NCBI RefSeq assembly: GCF_000312425.1
Contig: NZ_HE997181.1
Coordinates: 4,282,045-4,346,044, forward strand
Length of the DNA stretch: 64,000 bases
Direction of reading: 5' to 3'
From: Reyranella massiliensis 521
GTDB taxonomy: Bacteria > Pseudomonadota > Alphaproteobacteria > Reyranellales > Reyranellaceae
In this document: positions 18,812-26,929 of the stretch, piece by piece
Layout of the letters: each line of letters opens with the position of its first letter
Position numbering within the stretch: the stretch's first letter is position 1
Program-made: the position numbers and the translations under genes
The notes under the pieces: model-generated
Databases searched by the model: none
What the model was told of the DNA's origin: nothing
The model's input: only the letters and a program-made list of their open reading frames with translations

Positions 18812-20560
18812 TCAGGTCAGGCGGAAGCGTCGTTCGGCGAGGCGATAGAGCGGTCGCCAGACCAGACGGTTGCAGGCGACGACCATGATCGACATGACGG
18901 CGATACCGAGGACGACGCGCGGATAGTCCCCCGCCTCCGTCGCCTGCGCGATGTAGGCACCGAGCCCGGTCGCCTCCAGCTTGGTATCGCCCCAGCTCGC
19001 GACCTCGGCCACGATGCTGGCGTTCCACGAACCGCCCGACGCCGTCAGCGCCCCCGTCACGTAGTAAGGCAGGATCCCCGGCACGATGACCTTCCGCCAC
19101 CATTGCCAGGAGCGCAGCCGAAACAGCACCGCCACTTCGCGCATGTCCGTTGGAAAGGCACTGGCGCCCGCAATGACGTTGAACAGGATGTACCACTGCG
19201 TGCCCAGGATCATGAGCGGGCTGAGCCAGATGTCCGGATCGAGCTTCCACGACACGATGGCGACGACGGCAATCGGAAACAACACGTTGGCCGGGAAGGC
19301 CGCCAGGAACTGTGCAATCGGTTGCACGCGCGTTGCGATCCCCAAGCGCAGGCCGATCCAGACGCCGACCGGGACCCAGACGAGGCTGGCAAGCGCGATC
19401 AGCACCGCCACGCGCAGCAACGTGAGGAAGCCGAGGCCTACCGCCTCCGCAACGTCGTCGAGCGTCAGCGTCTGATCGGCGAACATCACGATCCGCCACA
19501 ACGCCCAGGCGACGGCGATCAGCACCACAGCCAGCCACAGGACATCGGCACGCCGCCCCGCTCCGGCCGGCGCCACCCGCTGCGCCGCCGGCGCACGACG
19601 CGGTGCGACGGCTGCGACGCACGCCGACAGGGTGCCGATCAGAGCAGAGATACGACGGATCAGGCGGCCGCGGCGCCAGAGGTCATAAACCCACGAGCGC
19701 GGCCGTTGCTGTGCGGCGGTCTGCTCGAAGCGGAACTTGTCTGCCCAGGCCACGATGGGGCGAAACAGGAGCTGGTCGTAGACCAGGATGACGGCCGCCA
19801 TGGTGCCGACGGCCATCAGCACGGCCGCGACATCTCGTTGCGCAATGGCAAGCGCCAGCCAGGAGCCGATGCCCGGCAGCTTGATCGTGGTATCGCCCAC
19901 CGTGATCGCCTCCGAGGCGACGACGAAGAACCAGCCGCCCGACATCGACATCATGGTGTTCCAGATCAGGCCGGGCGCGGCGAACGGCACTTCGAGGCGC
20001 CAGAAGCGCAGCCACGGCGAGAGGCGGAAATGACGCACCGCCTCGTCGAGATCGCCCGGCACGGTGCGCAGGGATTGGTAGAAGCTGAAGGCCATGTTCC
20101 AGGCCTGGCTGGTGAAGATGGCAAAGATCGCCGCGCACTCCGCGCCGAGCTGGCTTTGCGGAAACAGGCCGATGAAGAACACGACAGTGAAGGAAAGAAA
20201 CCCCAGCACCGGCACGGACTGCAGGATGTCGAGGGCCGGCAGGATCACCAGCTCGGCACGGCGGCTCTTGGCTGCAAGCGTCGCGACGACGAAGGTGAAT
20301 ACGAGAGACGCCAGGATGGCGGCGAACATGCGCAGGGTCGTGCGCAGCGCATAGTCAGGCAGATTGGCCGGATCGAGCGTCACGGGATCGCTGGCGAGCC
20401 ATGCTGCCGGCGCGACCATCCCCCGCGCGCCATGCGCGATGGCGACGAAGACTCCGGCGATCAGGATGAAGATCGCGAGATCGTGGAAATTGGGCCACAC
20501 CCGCGCTCCGCCCAAACCGAGCGGCGCCGGAAGTCGGCTCTTTTCCCTGCGGTTGTCCAT
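18812..20560 (-). CDS. Fused double ABC permease (nitrate/sulfonate type)
   Basis: A 582-residue inner-membrane protein made of two permease domains in tandem. The first spans about residues 70-280 and the second about 350-570. Each ends in an EAA-type loop for the ATPase: [23 protein letters not shown] in the first and [19 protein letters not shown] in the second. Usually two separate subunits form a dimer, so this gene encodes the complete pore. Its GAGGGGG ribosome binding site overlaps the stop of the short leader ORF at 20571-20624, so its translation should depend on leader translation. Confidence 0.9.
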   Translation of the reverse strand: MDNRREKSRLPAPLGLGGARVWPNFHDLAIFILIAGVFVAIAHGARGMVAPAAWLASDPVTLDPANLPDYALRTTLRMFAAILASLVFTFVVATLAAKSRRAELVILPALDILQSVPVLGFLSFTVVFFIGLFPQSQLGAECAAIFAIFTSQAWNMAFSFYQSLRTVPGDLDEAVRHFRLSPWLRFWRLEVPFAAPGLIWNTMMSMSGGWFFVVASEAITVGDTTIKLPGIGSWLALAIAQRDVAAVLMAVGTMAAVILVYDQLLFRPIVAWADKFRFEQTAAQQRPRSWVYDLWRRGRLIRRISALIGTLSACVAAVAPRRAPAAQRVAPAGAGRRADVLWLAVVLIAVAWALWRIVMFADQTLTLDDVAEAVGLGFLTLLRVAVLIALASLVWVPVGVWIGLRLGIATRVQPIAQFLAAFPANVLFPIAVVAIVSWKLDPDIWLSPLMILGTQWYILFNVIAGASAFPTDMREVAVLFRLRSWQWWRKVIVPGILPYYVTGALTASGGSWNASIVAEVASWGDTKLEATGLGAYIAQATEAGDYPRVVLGIAVMSIMVVACNRLVWRPLYRLAERRFRLT

Positions 20561-20570
20561 GTTTGCCCCC

Positions 20571-20624
20571 TCAGCTCGCCGCCGCGCGGCAAACTAGAGG
20601 ACAGATGTTGCGGATAGCCTTCAT
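20571..20624 (-). CDS. Leader peptide upstream of the fused permease (copy A)
   Basis: A 17-codon ORF reading MKAIRNICPLVCRAAAS. It has a perfect GGAGG site at 8 bases from the ATG, and that site is locked in the nested hairpin at 20626-20670. Its TGA overlaps the permease ribosome binding site, and the permease ATG follows after 10 bases, a layout typical of translational coupling or attenuation. Its start region and first residues resemble those of the leader ORF at 21427 (M-x-x-[IV]-R-[KN]-I-x-P-L). Two of 17 residues are cysteine. Function is inferred only. Confidence 0.6.
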   Translation of the reverse strand: MKAIRNICPLVCRAAAS

Positions 20625-20625
20625 C

Positions 20626-20670
20626 CGCGCCTCCTTCAGATCGGGTCGTTGGTTCGACCCGGGAGGCGCG
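20626..20670 (-). promoter_or_regulatory. Nested hairpin hiding the leader ORF ribosome site (copy A)
   Basis: On the plus strand the arms are CGCGCCTCC (20626-20634) and GGAGGCGCG (20662-20670), a perfect 9-base outer stem. Inside it are CGGGTCG (20642-20648) and CGACCCG (20655-20661), a perfect 7-base inner stem with a 6-base loop. Seven unpaired bases (20635-20641) sit on one side only. In the minus-strand RNA the 3-prime arm of the outer stem is the Shine-Dalgarno sequence of the 17-codon leader ORF. Opening the outer stem would permit translation. Confidence 0.7.
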
Positions 20671-20869
20671 ACCGGAGGAGAGCCTAGAGCGGCAGGCTAG
20701 TCCTCGGGATCTCGATCTCCCGGGCAAGAATCCCGGCCGTCGTCACGGTCGCAGAGCGACTGTGGCAATCGGACGAGGTGTTGCTAGATCGCGGGTTCAT
20801 CGAATCCCTTACGGTTGCTTTCGCGCGGCCCAATACGCCCGGACCAACGAGCGGTCAAGCGCAGCAGCG
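20671..20869. other. Gene-free leader region between csoR-like gene and copy A hairpin
   Basis: No credible ORF is present on either strand. Several short inverted repeats occur: AGCCT/AGGCT (20681-20698), CGGGA/TCCCG and CCGGG/CCCGG in 20704-20736, so the RNA upstream of the nested hairpin would be structured. A promoter-like sequence on the minus strand lies at 20830-20858. Confidence 0.5.
20830..20858 (-). promoter_or_regulatory. Predicted promoter for the leader and ABC importer
   Basis: On the minus strand TTGACC (complement of 20853-20858) and TATTGG (complement of 20830-20835) are 17 bases apart. The first box matches the vegetative -35 consensus at five of six positions; the second is a weak -10. 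It lies just after the csoR-like stop and would give a leader of roughly 200 bases before the copy A ORF. Read-through from the csoR-like gene is an alternative source of transcript. Confidence 0.35.
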
Positions 20870-21154
20870 TCACTTGAAGTACGAATGAACGATCTCGACG
20901 AGTTCCTCTGCCGCCTGCACGCGCGTGTCGTCGCGCTTGGACGTGCGATCGACGAAGTTCTCCAGGATATGGTCCTCGATCACCTCAGCGATGAAGCCGT
21001 CCAATGCGCCGCGGCACGCCGCCGCCTGCTGCAGCACGGATGAACAGCTCGCGTCTTCCTCGAGGCGCCTTTCGACGGCATCGAGCTGCCCCCTAATGCG
21101 CCGCACACGCATCAGGAGTTTTCGCTTTTCCTTTTCCCGCAGGGTGTCCGACAT
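20870..21154 (-). CDS. CsoR/RcnR/FrmR-family transcriptional repressor
   Basis: A 94-residue all-helical repressor of the DUF156 family, with the RRIRGQLDAVERRL first helix. The conserved pair is C37 and H62 (25 residues apart, as C35/H60 in RcnR and FrmR); a further C47 is present. The position four after the histidine is N66, not the Cys of CsoR or His of RcnR, and there is no His3. So it is not a typical copper or nickel/cobalt sensor; a formaldehyde- or sulfur-type sensor or a divergent metal sensor is possible. The start MSDTLREKEK at 21154 was chosen because upstream codons cross the operator-like sequence. Confidence 0.88.
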   Translation of the reverse strand: MSDTLREKEKRKLLMRVRRIRGQLDAVERRLEEDASCSSVLQQAAACRGALDGFIAEVIEDHILENFVDRTSKRDDTRVQAAEELVEIVHSYFK

Positions 21155-21164
21155 TTCGCTTGAT

Positions 21165-21188
21165 CCTATCCTGGAGGGGGGTATATAC
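21165..21188. promoter_or_regulatory. Operator-like G-tract for the CsoR/FrmR-type repressor
   Basis: The sequence CTATCCTGGAGGGGGGTATA starts at 21166. A run of six G flanked by A/T-rich TAT and ATA half-sites is the known layout of CsoR, RcnR and FrmR operators. It lies 19 to 33 bases upstream of the repressor ATG, which suits autoregulation. Whether it also governs the rightward transcript towards the porin cannot be told by reading alone. Confidence 0.55.
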
Positions 21189-21377
21189 GCGACGTCGGCG
21201 CGGCCTGTCCAATTGCCGGACGTCACGCCGGATCCACCCACCCGCAAAGGTCCCGATGAACCCGCGATCTAGCAGCAACTCGATAGAAGGACACAGTCGT
21301 CGCGCGACTGTTTCCGATGTCGACGCCGGCATGAGCGGCGGCGTGGGTTTGCGAGGGCCGGCCTGACCTCCTCCTGA
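21189..21377. other. Gene-free region between the repressor and the copy B leader
   Basis: No supported gene lies here. A perfect hairpin, ACAGTCG/CGACTGT with a 5-base loop, occupies 21293-21311 and is followed by only a short T run, so it is not a convincing terminator. The rightward promoter for the copy B leader should lie in this stretch, but no clear -35/-10 pair was recognised. Confidence 0.4.
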
Positions 21378-21427
21378 TCCGCGCCCCTGCCGGTCGGTGC
21401 AACCGATCTGATTGAAGGAGGCGCGGA
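21378..21427 (+). promoter_or_regulatory. Nested hairpin hiding the leader ORF ribosome site (copy B)
   Basis: The arms TCCGCGCC (21378-21385) and GGCGCGGA (21420-21427) pair perfectly over 8 bases and enclose an inner stem GGTCGGT (21392-21398) with ACCGATC (21402-21408), 7 pairs with one G-U and a 3-base loop. The outer 3-prime arm covers part of the GGAGG site and the A of the start codon of the ORF at 21427. Layout and the sequence GATCTGA...AGGAGGCGCGGATGA are shared with copy A on the opposite strand; copy B has four extra bases before AGGAGG. Confidence 0.65.
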
Positions 21428-21558
21428 TGACCAACGTCCGCAAGATCAGCCCACTCGCATTTCCGGGCATCCCCCTCTCGCCTGCCACTGGCGGGTGCGT
21501 GCCGACGGCCGCCTGGAGTGCGTCTGGAAACAGCTGCCAAAGACGAACAGCGACGTGA
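21427..21558 (+). CDS. Leader ORF upstream of the double-barrel porin (copy B)
   Basis: A 43-codon ORF beginning MTNVRKISPLAFPGIPLS, with a GGAGG site held in the copy B hairpin. The first ten residues share M-x-x-[IV]-R-[KN]-I-x-P-L with the copy A leader. After about residue 20 this frame becomes poor, while the -1 frame gives a protein-like stretch (CHWRVRADGRLECVWKQLP from 21483). So either this is a short leader that ends at 21558, or the original product was longer and continued in the other frame through 21683. The porin ATG lies 121 bases after the stop. Confidence 0.5.
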   Translation: MTNVRKISPLAFPGIPLSPATGGCVPTAAWSASGNSCQRRTAT

Positions 21559-21679
21559 TACGCCTCGACGACCATCGTGGTCCCGGGAGGTTACACGGCA
21601 GCGTAACGCCGCCCGGCGAAGATCGCCGCAACGTGCGGATGCAGAACCCGGGCGCGACGTGCATGATGCGGCAAGGACA

Positions 21680-23662
21680 ATGAAGAAGGCAGTCTGGTCG
21701 ACACACAGGGTTCTGGGAGGCCTCGCGGCAGCCGCGACGGCGTTCGGTGCCCTGTCCGCCCGGGCGGCCGATCCGGAACCTGCACGGTCCGGCTTCTATG
21801 TCGGCGGTCATGTCGGCTACCTGTTCGGCAACGCGACGGCGACCTTCGCCGATCCGATCGGCGTCGAGACCTCGGGCGGTGCATCGCCCTACGGCACCTT
21901 TTTCGGCGGCGTACAGGCGGGCTACGAACACTACTTCCCGTCGCACTGGATGCTCGGCCTCGAAGTCGACATGTCCTTCCCTAGCGCGGAGGATCTGGCG
22001 CAAGTCCTGTCCTACCGCGCGACGGCCGCGGGAACGGCCAACCAGCAGCTCGAATATCTCGCGAGCCTGCGCGGTCGCATTGGCTACGGCATCGGCCCCT
22101 GGACGCCCTTCGTCACCGGCGGCATCGCCTGGGCAAGTACCCGGTCCAGCCGTACGGACCTCACCACCGGCAACGAGGATGCAAGCCCCGGCAATGTCCG
22201 GGCGGGTTACATTCTGGGGGCCGGCGTCGACTACAGGCTCGACTCGAACTGGTCCGCGCGCGCCGAATATCTCTATACCAGCCTGCCGCTCAACGGCTTC
22301 GTCTTCGCCACGCCGGCCCGCTACGATTCACTCTACGACCTGCATCGCATTCGCCTCGGCCTGAACTACAAGTTCGGCACAAAGGAAGAAACCAAGGCCG
22401 AGCGCCCCGATCGTGGATTCGGTTCGTGGGAGATCCACGGCCAGACGACCTTCATCTTTCAGGGCTATCCGCCGTTCAACGCCCCCTACTCCGGCGCCAA
22501 CAGTCTGCCCCCCGAGGGCCAGAGCCGCGAGACCTGGACAACCTCGGCCTTCCTCGGCCTTCGGCTCTGGCGGGGCGCGGAGCTCTACTACAATCCCGAG
22601 CTGCTGCAGGGTTTCGGCGTTGCCAACACGACCGGCGCCGGCGGCTATCCCAATGGCGAGGCGCAGAAGTCCAACTTCCCCTACCCGCGCTACAACACCT
22701 CGCGGCTCTTCCTGCGCCAGGAGATCGGCCTCGGCGGCGAACGCGAGAAGGTCGAGAGCGACTACGGCCAGCTCTCGGGCGAGCGGGACGTGTCGAGGGT
22801 CACGCTGCAAATCGGCAAGTTCTCGGTGAAGGACGCCTTCGACGGCAATATCTATGCCGAAGATCCCCGCATGGATTTCCTCAACTGGTCGATCTGGGCC
22901 TCGGGCGCCTTCGACTATCCCGCCGATCGCCTCGGCCTCACCTGGGGCTTCATGGCCGAACTCAATCAGGCCAACTGGGCGCTACGCGCCGGCTACTTCC
23001 TGGTGGGCAACGAGCCCAACGCCAACACCTTCGACCTCGCGCTCTTCTCGCGCGGCGGCTATGTCGGCGAACTCGAACTGCGCTTCCGGCCCTACGACCG
23101 TCCCGGAGCCATTCGTTTCGGAACCTGGATGAACAGCGTCTTCTCCGGCTCCTACAACGAAGCCGTAGCATTGGCCGTCGCAAATGGCGTGACCGCCGAC
23201 GAAACGATTGGCCAGACACGACGCGGCCGAACCAAGTTCGGCTTCTACGTCAACCTCGAGCAGGAGCTGACCGACGACATCGGCCTCTTCAGCCGCTTCA
23301 GCTGGAACAACGGCAAGTCGGAGATCGTGGCCTTCACCGATATCGACGCCAGCCTGTCGCTCGGCCTGTCGATCAAGGGCACGCGCTGGGGCCGCGAACA
23401 GGATCGCATCGGCATCGCCGGGGCGCTGAATTCGATCTCGGGCGATCACAGCAGTTTCCTGGGCGCCGGCGGCCTCGGCGTCCTGGTGGGCGATGGCGCC
23501 CTCAGCTACGGCTCCGAAGGAGTGGTCGAGGCGTACTATGCCTTTCAAATCGCCAAGGGCATCGTCGCCACCGCCGACTACCAGCTCCTGGTCAACCCGG
23601 CCTACAACGCCGTGCGCGGCCCGGTGCATGTCTTCAGTGGCAGGCTGTCCGCACGCTTCTGA
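21680..23662 (+). CDS. Outer-membrane porin fusing an Omp25-like barrel to an OprB-like barrel
   Basis: A 660-residue protein with a signal peptide ending ARA before ADPEP. Residues about 38-233 look like an eight-stranded Omp25/Omp31-type barrel (FYVGGHVGYLFGN...GLNYKFGTK). Residues about 249-660 look like a carbohydrate-selective OprB porin (SWEIHGQTTFIFQGYPPF...VHVFSGRLSARF), ending in the aromatic residue expected at an outer-membrane barrel terminus. Each part is about the full length of its family. The start ATG at 21680 has AAGGA upstream. It is preceded by the copy B leader, so it is probably regulated with the ABC importer to the left. Confidence 0.85.
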   Translation: MKKAVWSTHRVLGGLAAAATAFGALSARAADPEPARSGFYVGGHVGYLFGNATATFADPIGVETSGGASPYGTFFGGVQAGYEHYFPSHWMLGLEVDMSFPSAEDLAQVLSYRATAAGTANQQLEYLASLRGRIGYGIGPWTPFVTGGIAWASTRSSRTDLTTGNEDASPGNVRAGYILGAGVDYRLDSNWSARAEYLYTSLPLNGFVFATPARYDSLYDLHRIRLGLNYKFGTKEETKAERPDRGFGSWEIHGQTTFIFQGYPPFNAPYSGANSLPPEGQSRETWTTSAFLGLRLWRGAELYYNPELLQGFGVANTTGAGGYPNGEAQKSNFPYPRYNTSRLFLRQEIGLGGEREKVESDYGQLSGERDVSRVTLQIGKFSVKDAFDGNIYAEDPRMDFLNWSIWASGAFDYPADRLGLTWGFMAELNQANWALRAGYFLVGNEPNANTFDLALFSRGGYVGELELRFRPYDRPGAIRFGTWMNSVFSGSYNEAVALAVANGVTADETIGQTRRGRTKFGFYVNLEQELTDDIGLFSRFSWNNGKSEIVAFTDIDASLSLGLSIKGTRWGREQDRIGIAGALNSISGDHSSFLGAGGLGVLVGDGALSYGSEGVVEAYYAFQIAKGIVATADYQLLVNPAYNAVRGPVHVFSGRLSARF

Positions 23663-23707
23663 TGCCGGCGTACGGCGGCGGGCGGGGCCGTCCGTGTCTC
23701 GCAGAAC

Positions 23708-25795
23708 CTACTTCCGGTCCATATGCCAGGTGCCATCCCAGCCGGCCGGCGCGCCGTCCCGCAACAGGGCTTGGCAGCGGTCGATGAAGACACGGCAGGG
23801 CGCATCCTCCTCGCGCAAGGCGGCAGCCGAGCGGAACGCCGCCAGGGCTTCGTCGAAGCGACCCGCGACATAGGCGTCACGCGCGGCATTCCATCGGGCG
23901 AGGAACGCCGCGTGCTCGGGCGCGCTTGCAATCTCACCCAGCGGCTCATGCACATCGTGCACCTCGGTCGTTCCCACGGCCACGACGCGGTCGATGTGAC
24001 GCCACACGAAAAGCCCGGCGGTCGGCTGGGCGACCTCGCCGCTGGCCAGGATCTCCGTGCCGTAGACCTTGTTCATCCCTTCGAGCCGTGAGGCCTGATT
24101 GGCGACCTGGCCGACCAGCGTGTAGTTGATCCGCTCCCGGGCACCGACGTTACCGACCACGGCGGGGCCGGTATGCAGACCGAAGCGCGTGCGAAAACCC
24201 GGCCGCCCGCGGTCGCGCCACTTCTCGGAAAGCTCGCGGCCAGCGGCGGCAGCCTGCAGGGCGCCGCGGCAAGCGTTGGCGATGTGATCGGGATCGGGCT
24301 CCGGTGCATTCCAGAACGCCATGATGCTGTCGCCGATATACTTGTCGATCATGCCGCGATTGGCCGAGATAGCCGAACCCAGCGCCTCGAAATAGCGCGA
24401 CAGGCGGCTGGTCAGCAGTTCCGGCTCCATCGTCTCGCTCAGCAACGAGAAGCCCTCGATGTCGGTGAACATCACGGTGATCTCGCGCCGTATACCCCCG
24501 ACGCCCGACGTCGACGGTGAACGCATGATCTGATGGACAAGATCCTTCGAGACATAGCGGCCGAAGATCTCCAACCCCTCGCGCATGCGCTCGACGGCAT
24601 CGGACAAACGGACGATCTCGGTGATGCGGCTCTGAACGGGTGTCTGATCGGAGAAGTCGAGCTGACGGATCTGATCGGTCTTGACCGCGATGCGCGCAAT
24701 CGACCGCGACACCAGGATCGACGCGATAAACGCCGCCAGAATGGCGAGCAGGACCGCCACTGCCGCCGCACCGGCTGCGCGCTCCAGCAAGATGCGAGAA
24801 TCGGCATTGAGCTCCGACAATGGCACGGCCACAGCGATCGTGAATCTCTGGCCGAGGGTCTCCTGCATGCGATGGGTGATGATGCGGTAGGTGCGACCCG
24901 ACACCTGCACTTCGCGATCGATCTTCTTGTCGGTCGCCAGCGCATCGACAATCGACTGACGCAGCAGATCGCGCACTGCAGCGTCGCCCGGCAGACAATC
25001 CGGCGCATCGGCCGCACAGGGCTCGGACTGGATATCGACTTCGCCTTGGCCGGACCCGATCATGATCACCGAGTTGCTGGTAATCTTGTAGGCTGTCAAA
25101 AGCTGGGACAGTGTCGACAAGGTGAAGTCGAAGCCGACGACCCCGTGGCCGTCGCGCAGGGGAACGCCGGCCGATATCCCAGCATCTTCCGTCTGGGCGA
25201 AGCGATAGGGCTGGGTCAGGATCGGCCCCTGCGCCTTCATCGCATCGATGTACCAGGGCCGCGTCCGCGGATCGAAGTCGGTCAGCCGCTCTTTGGCGGG
25301 ACCGTGGCTGCCGTCGGGTGCATAGAACCACCAGCTCTCCCGCCCCTCGGCGATGATACGCACGATGATCGCTTCGCCATCGGGAGCATCGAATTCGAGA
25401 CGCTGGGCAATCGAGTAGGAGCCCAACCGACCGGCATAGATGAAGCTGCCGTCGCCATAGCCGACGAAGCCGGCCTGCACGACCGAGTGACGGTCGAGCA
25501 TCGCGATCAGCTGCCGCCGCCGCTCCTCGTCGATCAGCGGATTCTCCGTGGCGTTGAAGCTCGGACCATCGGCCAATGTCTGGCCGACCGAGACGACGGT
25601 ACGCAGCCCCTCCGTCATGAAGCGCTCGACCGCCACTTCGAGCGCGGCAACGCGCTGGTCGGTCCCGCGCCGCTCCAGTGAACTGACCGACCGCCAGCCG
25701 AGCCAGAGCAGCGCCACCGCAAGCGGCAACACAATAAGCGCCATCAGCGTCAGGATGGTGACGCTGAACGAAATAGACCGACGACTTTGCTTCAT
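23708..25795 (-). CDS. Class III adenylate/guanylate cyclase with periplasmic sensor and HAMP
   Basis: A 695-residue membrane receptor. A membrane segment at about residues 12-33 precedes a large periplasmic double-Cache-like domain (WYIDAMKAQGP, GISAGVPLRDGHGVVGFDF), a second membrane segment near 350-375, a HAMP linker, and a class III cyclase domain from about residue 438. Metal-binding aspartates are in MFTDIEGF and IGDSIMAFWNAP, and INYTLVGQVANQASRLEG supplies the adenine-pocket and transition-state region. A C-terminal part of about 90 residues follows, perhaps one TPR-like hairpin. It probably turns an extracytoplasmic ligand into cAMP. It starts 27 bases after the upstream small secreted gene. 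Confidence 0.92.
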   Translation of the reverse strand: MKQSRRSISFSVTILTLMALIVLPLAVALLWLGWRSVSSLERRGTDQRVAALEVAVERFMTEGLRTVVSVGQTLADGPSFNATENPLIDEERRRQLIAMLDRHSVVQAGFVGYGDGSFIYAGRLGSYSIAQRLEFDAPDGEAIIVRIIAEGRESWWFYAPDGSHGPAKERLTDFDPRTRPWYIDAMKAQGPILTQPYRFAQTEDAGISAGVPLRDGHGVVGFDFTLSTLSQLLTAYKITSNSVIMIGSGQGEVDIQSEPCAADAPDCLPGDAAVRDLLRQSIVDALATDKKIDREVQVSGRTYRIITHRMQETLGQRFTIAVAVPLSELNADSRILLERAAGAAAVAVLLAILAAFIASILVSRSIARIAVKTDQIRQLDFSDQTPVQSRITEIVRLSDAVERMREGLEIFGRYVSKDLVHQIMRSPSTSGVGGIRREITVMFTDIEGFSLLSETMEPELLTSRLSRYFEALGSAISANRGMIDKYIGDSIMAFWNAPEPDPDHIANACRGALQAAAAGRELSEKWRDRGRPGFRTRFGLHTGPAVVGNVGARERINYTLVGQVANQASRLEGMNKVYGTEILASGEVAQPTAGLFVWRHIDRVVAVGTTEVHDVHEPLGEIASAPEHAAFLARWNAARDAYVAGRFDEALAAFRSAAALREEDAPCRVFIDRCQALLRDGAPAGWDGTWHMDRK

Positions 25796-25822
25796 TTCAG
25801 TCGAGGCTGAAGGCCAGCCCGG

Positions 25823-26188
25823 CTATTCCCTTACAGCCGCCCACTTGCAGCCGAGATTCTGCGTGGTGACGGTGAGCATCTTTGGTTGGGACGCAATATT
25901 GGCCACGATGTTGAGGTTCATACGCCCCAGATCGAAGTCGCCCGTGTAGATGCCATTGGCCCGCTGCTTCAGCTTGACGTTGATGCCGCCGGCCGACTTG
26001 ATCTCCGCCTGGCCGTTCACCATCAGGAACGTGTGCTCACGGGTGAAGGAAGGGTCGGCAGAGATGCAGCCCTGGATGTTCTTGGGGTCGGCCTTCAGCC
26101 AGAACTTCACATCGGCATCCTGCGCTGAAGCCGCAACAGGAGCCACTCCCGCAAGAACGAGAGCGGCAATTTTGATCATCTTCATCAT
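25823..26188 (-). CDS. Small secreted protein of unknown function
   Basis: A 121-residue protein with a signal peptide (MMKMIKIAALVLAGVAPVAASA) and a mature domain that looks beta-rich (HTFLMVNGQAEIKSAGGINVKLKQ, GIYTGDFDLGRMNLNIVAN). Two cysteines, in QGCISAD and LGCKW, could pair. The first of two adjacent ATGs has GGAGG at 6 bases. It is not recognised. It lies directly upstream of the cyclase on the same strand and may be co-transcribed, so a role as a periplasmic ligand or accessory to the sensor is possible but speculative. Confidence 0.7.
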   Translation of the reverse strand: MMKMIKIAALVLAGVAPVAASAQDADVKFWLKADPKNIQGCISADPSFTREHTFLMVNGQAEIKSAGGINVKLKQRANGIYTGDFDLGRMNLNIVANIASQPKMLTVTTQNLGCKWAAVRE

Positions 26189-26236
26189 TCGGTCCCTCCG
26201 ATCCCGTTCCCACTCTACAGCGGCGGGATCGGGCCG

Positions 26237-26929
26237 TCAGTCTTTACGGCCGAGCAACCCGTAGGCAAAGCCCGCGATCAGGCCGCCGACGATCGGCGCC
26301 ACCCAGAAGAGCCAAAGCTGCGAAATTGCCGCGCCGCCGACAAACAGCGCCGGCGCCGTGCTGCGTGCCGGATTGACCGACGTATTGGTGACGGGAATGC
26401 TGATCAAGTGGATCAAGGTCAGCGCAAGACCGATCGCCAGACCCGCCGCCGCCGGATGCGCCTTCTTGTCGGTGGCGCCGAGGATCACCGTCACGAATCC
26501 GAAAGACAGGGCGATCTCGATCACAAGAGCCGCGGTCATACTGTACTTACCGGGCGAATGGTCGCCGTAGCCGTTGGTCGCAAAGCCGCCGATGTCGGCG
26601 CCGGCTTTGCCGGTTGCAACCACATAGAGGATGGCTGCGCCCGCGATGCCGCCCAGGACCTGCGCGATCACATACTGGATGACCTCGCTCCAGGGAAAGC
26701 GACCGCCGGCGGCAAGGCCTACCGTTACGGCTGGATTGAAGTGGCCGCCCGACACGCCGCCAACGGCGTAGACCATGGTGAGAACGGTGAGGCCAAAGGC
26801 GAGCGCGACGCCGACGAAGCCGACCCCGAGCTGAGGAAAGGTCGCTGCGAGAACAGCACTGCCGCAGCCGCCAAGCACAAGCCAGGCGGTTCCCAGAAAT
26901 TCGGCATAAAGGCGATTGGCGATGGGCAT
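26237..26929 (-). CDS. aqpZ: Aquaporin Z (water channel)
   Basis: A 230-residue six-helix MIP channel with both NPA boxes: N65-P66-A67 in GGHFNPAVT and N186-P187-A188 in NTSVNPAR. H174 and R189 fit the narrow, water-selective filter of AqpZ, unlike the glycerol facilitators. The start [14 protein letters not shown] at 26929 was taken, with a GGGGGA site upstream; a longer frame to 26965 adds 12 residues unlike the family. It is transcribed divergently from the peptide-type binding protein. Confidence 0.95.
   Translation of the reverse strand: MPIANRLYAEFLGTAWLVLGGCGSAVLAATFPQLGVGFVGVALAFGLTVLTMVYAVGGVSGGHFNPAVTVGLAAGGRFPWSEVIQYVIAQVLGGIAGAAILYVVATGKAGADIGGFATNGYGDHSPGKYSMTAALVIEIALSFGFVTVILGATDKKAHPAAAGLAIGLALTLIHLISIPVTNTSVNPARSTAPALFVGGAAISQLWLFWVAPIVGGLIAGFAYGLLGRKD

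Noticed and set aside
18800-20617. A plus-strand frame of about 600 codons opposite the fused permease.
   Set aside because: It is rich in charged residues with no domain; the permease on the minus strand explains the region.
21293-21311. A perfect 7-base hairpin taken at first as a terminator.
   Set aside because: No U run of useful length follows, and no gene ends just before it.
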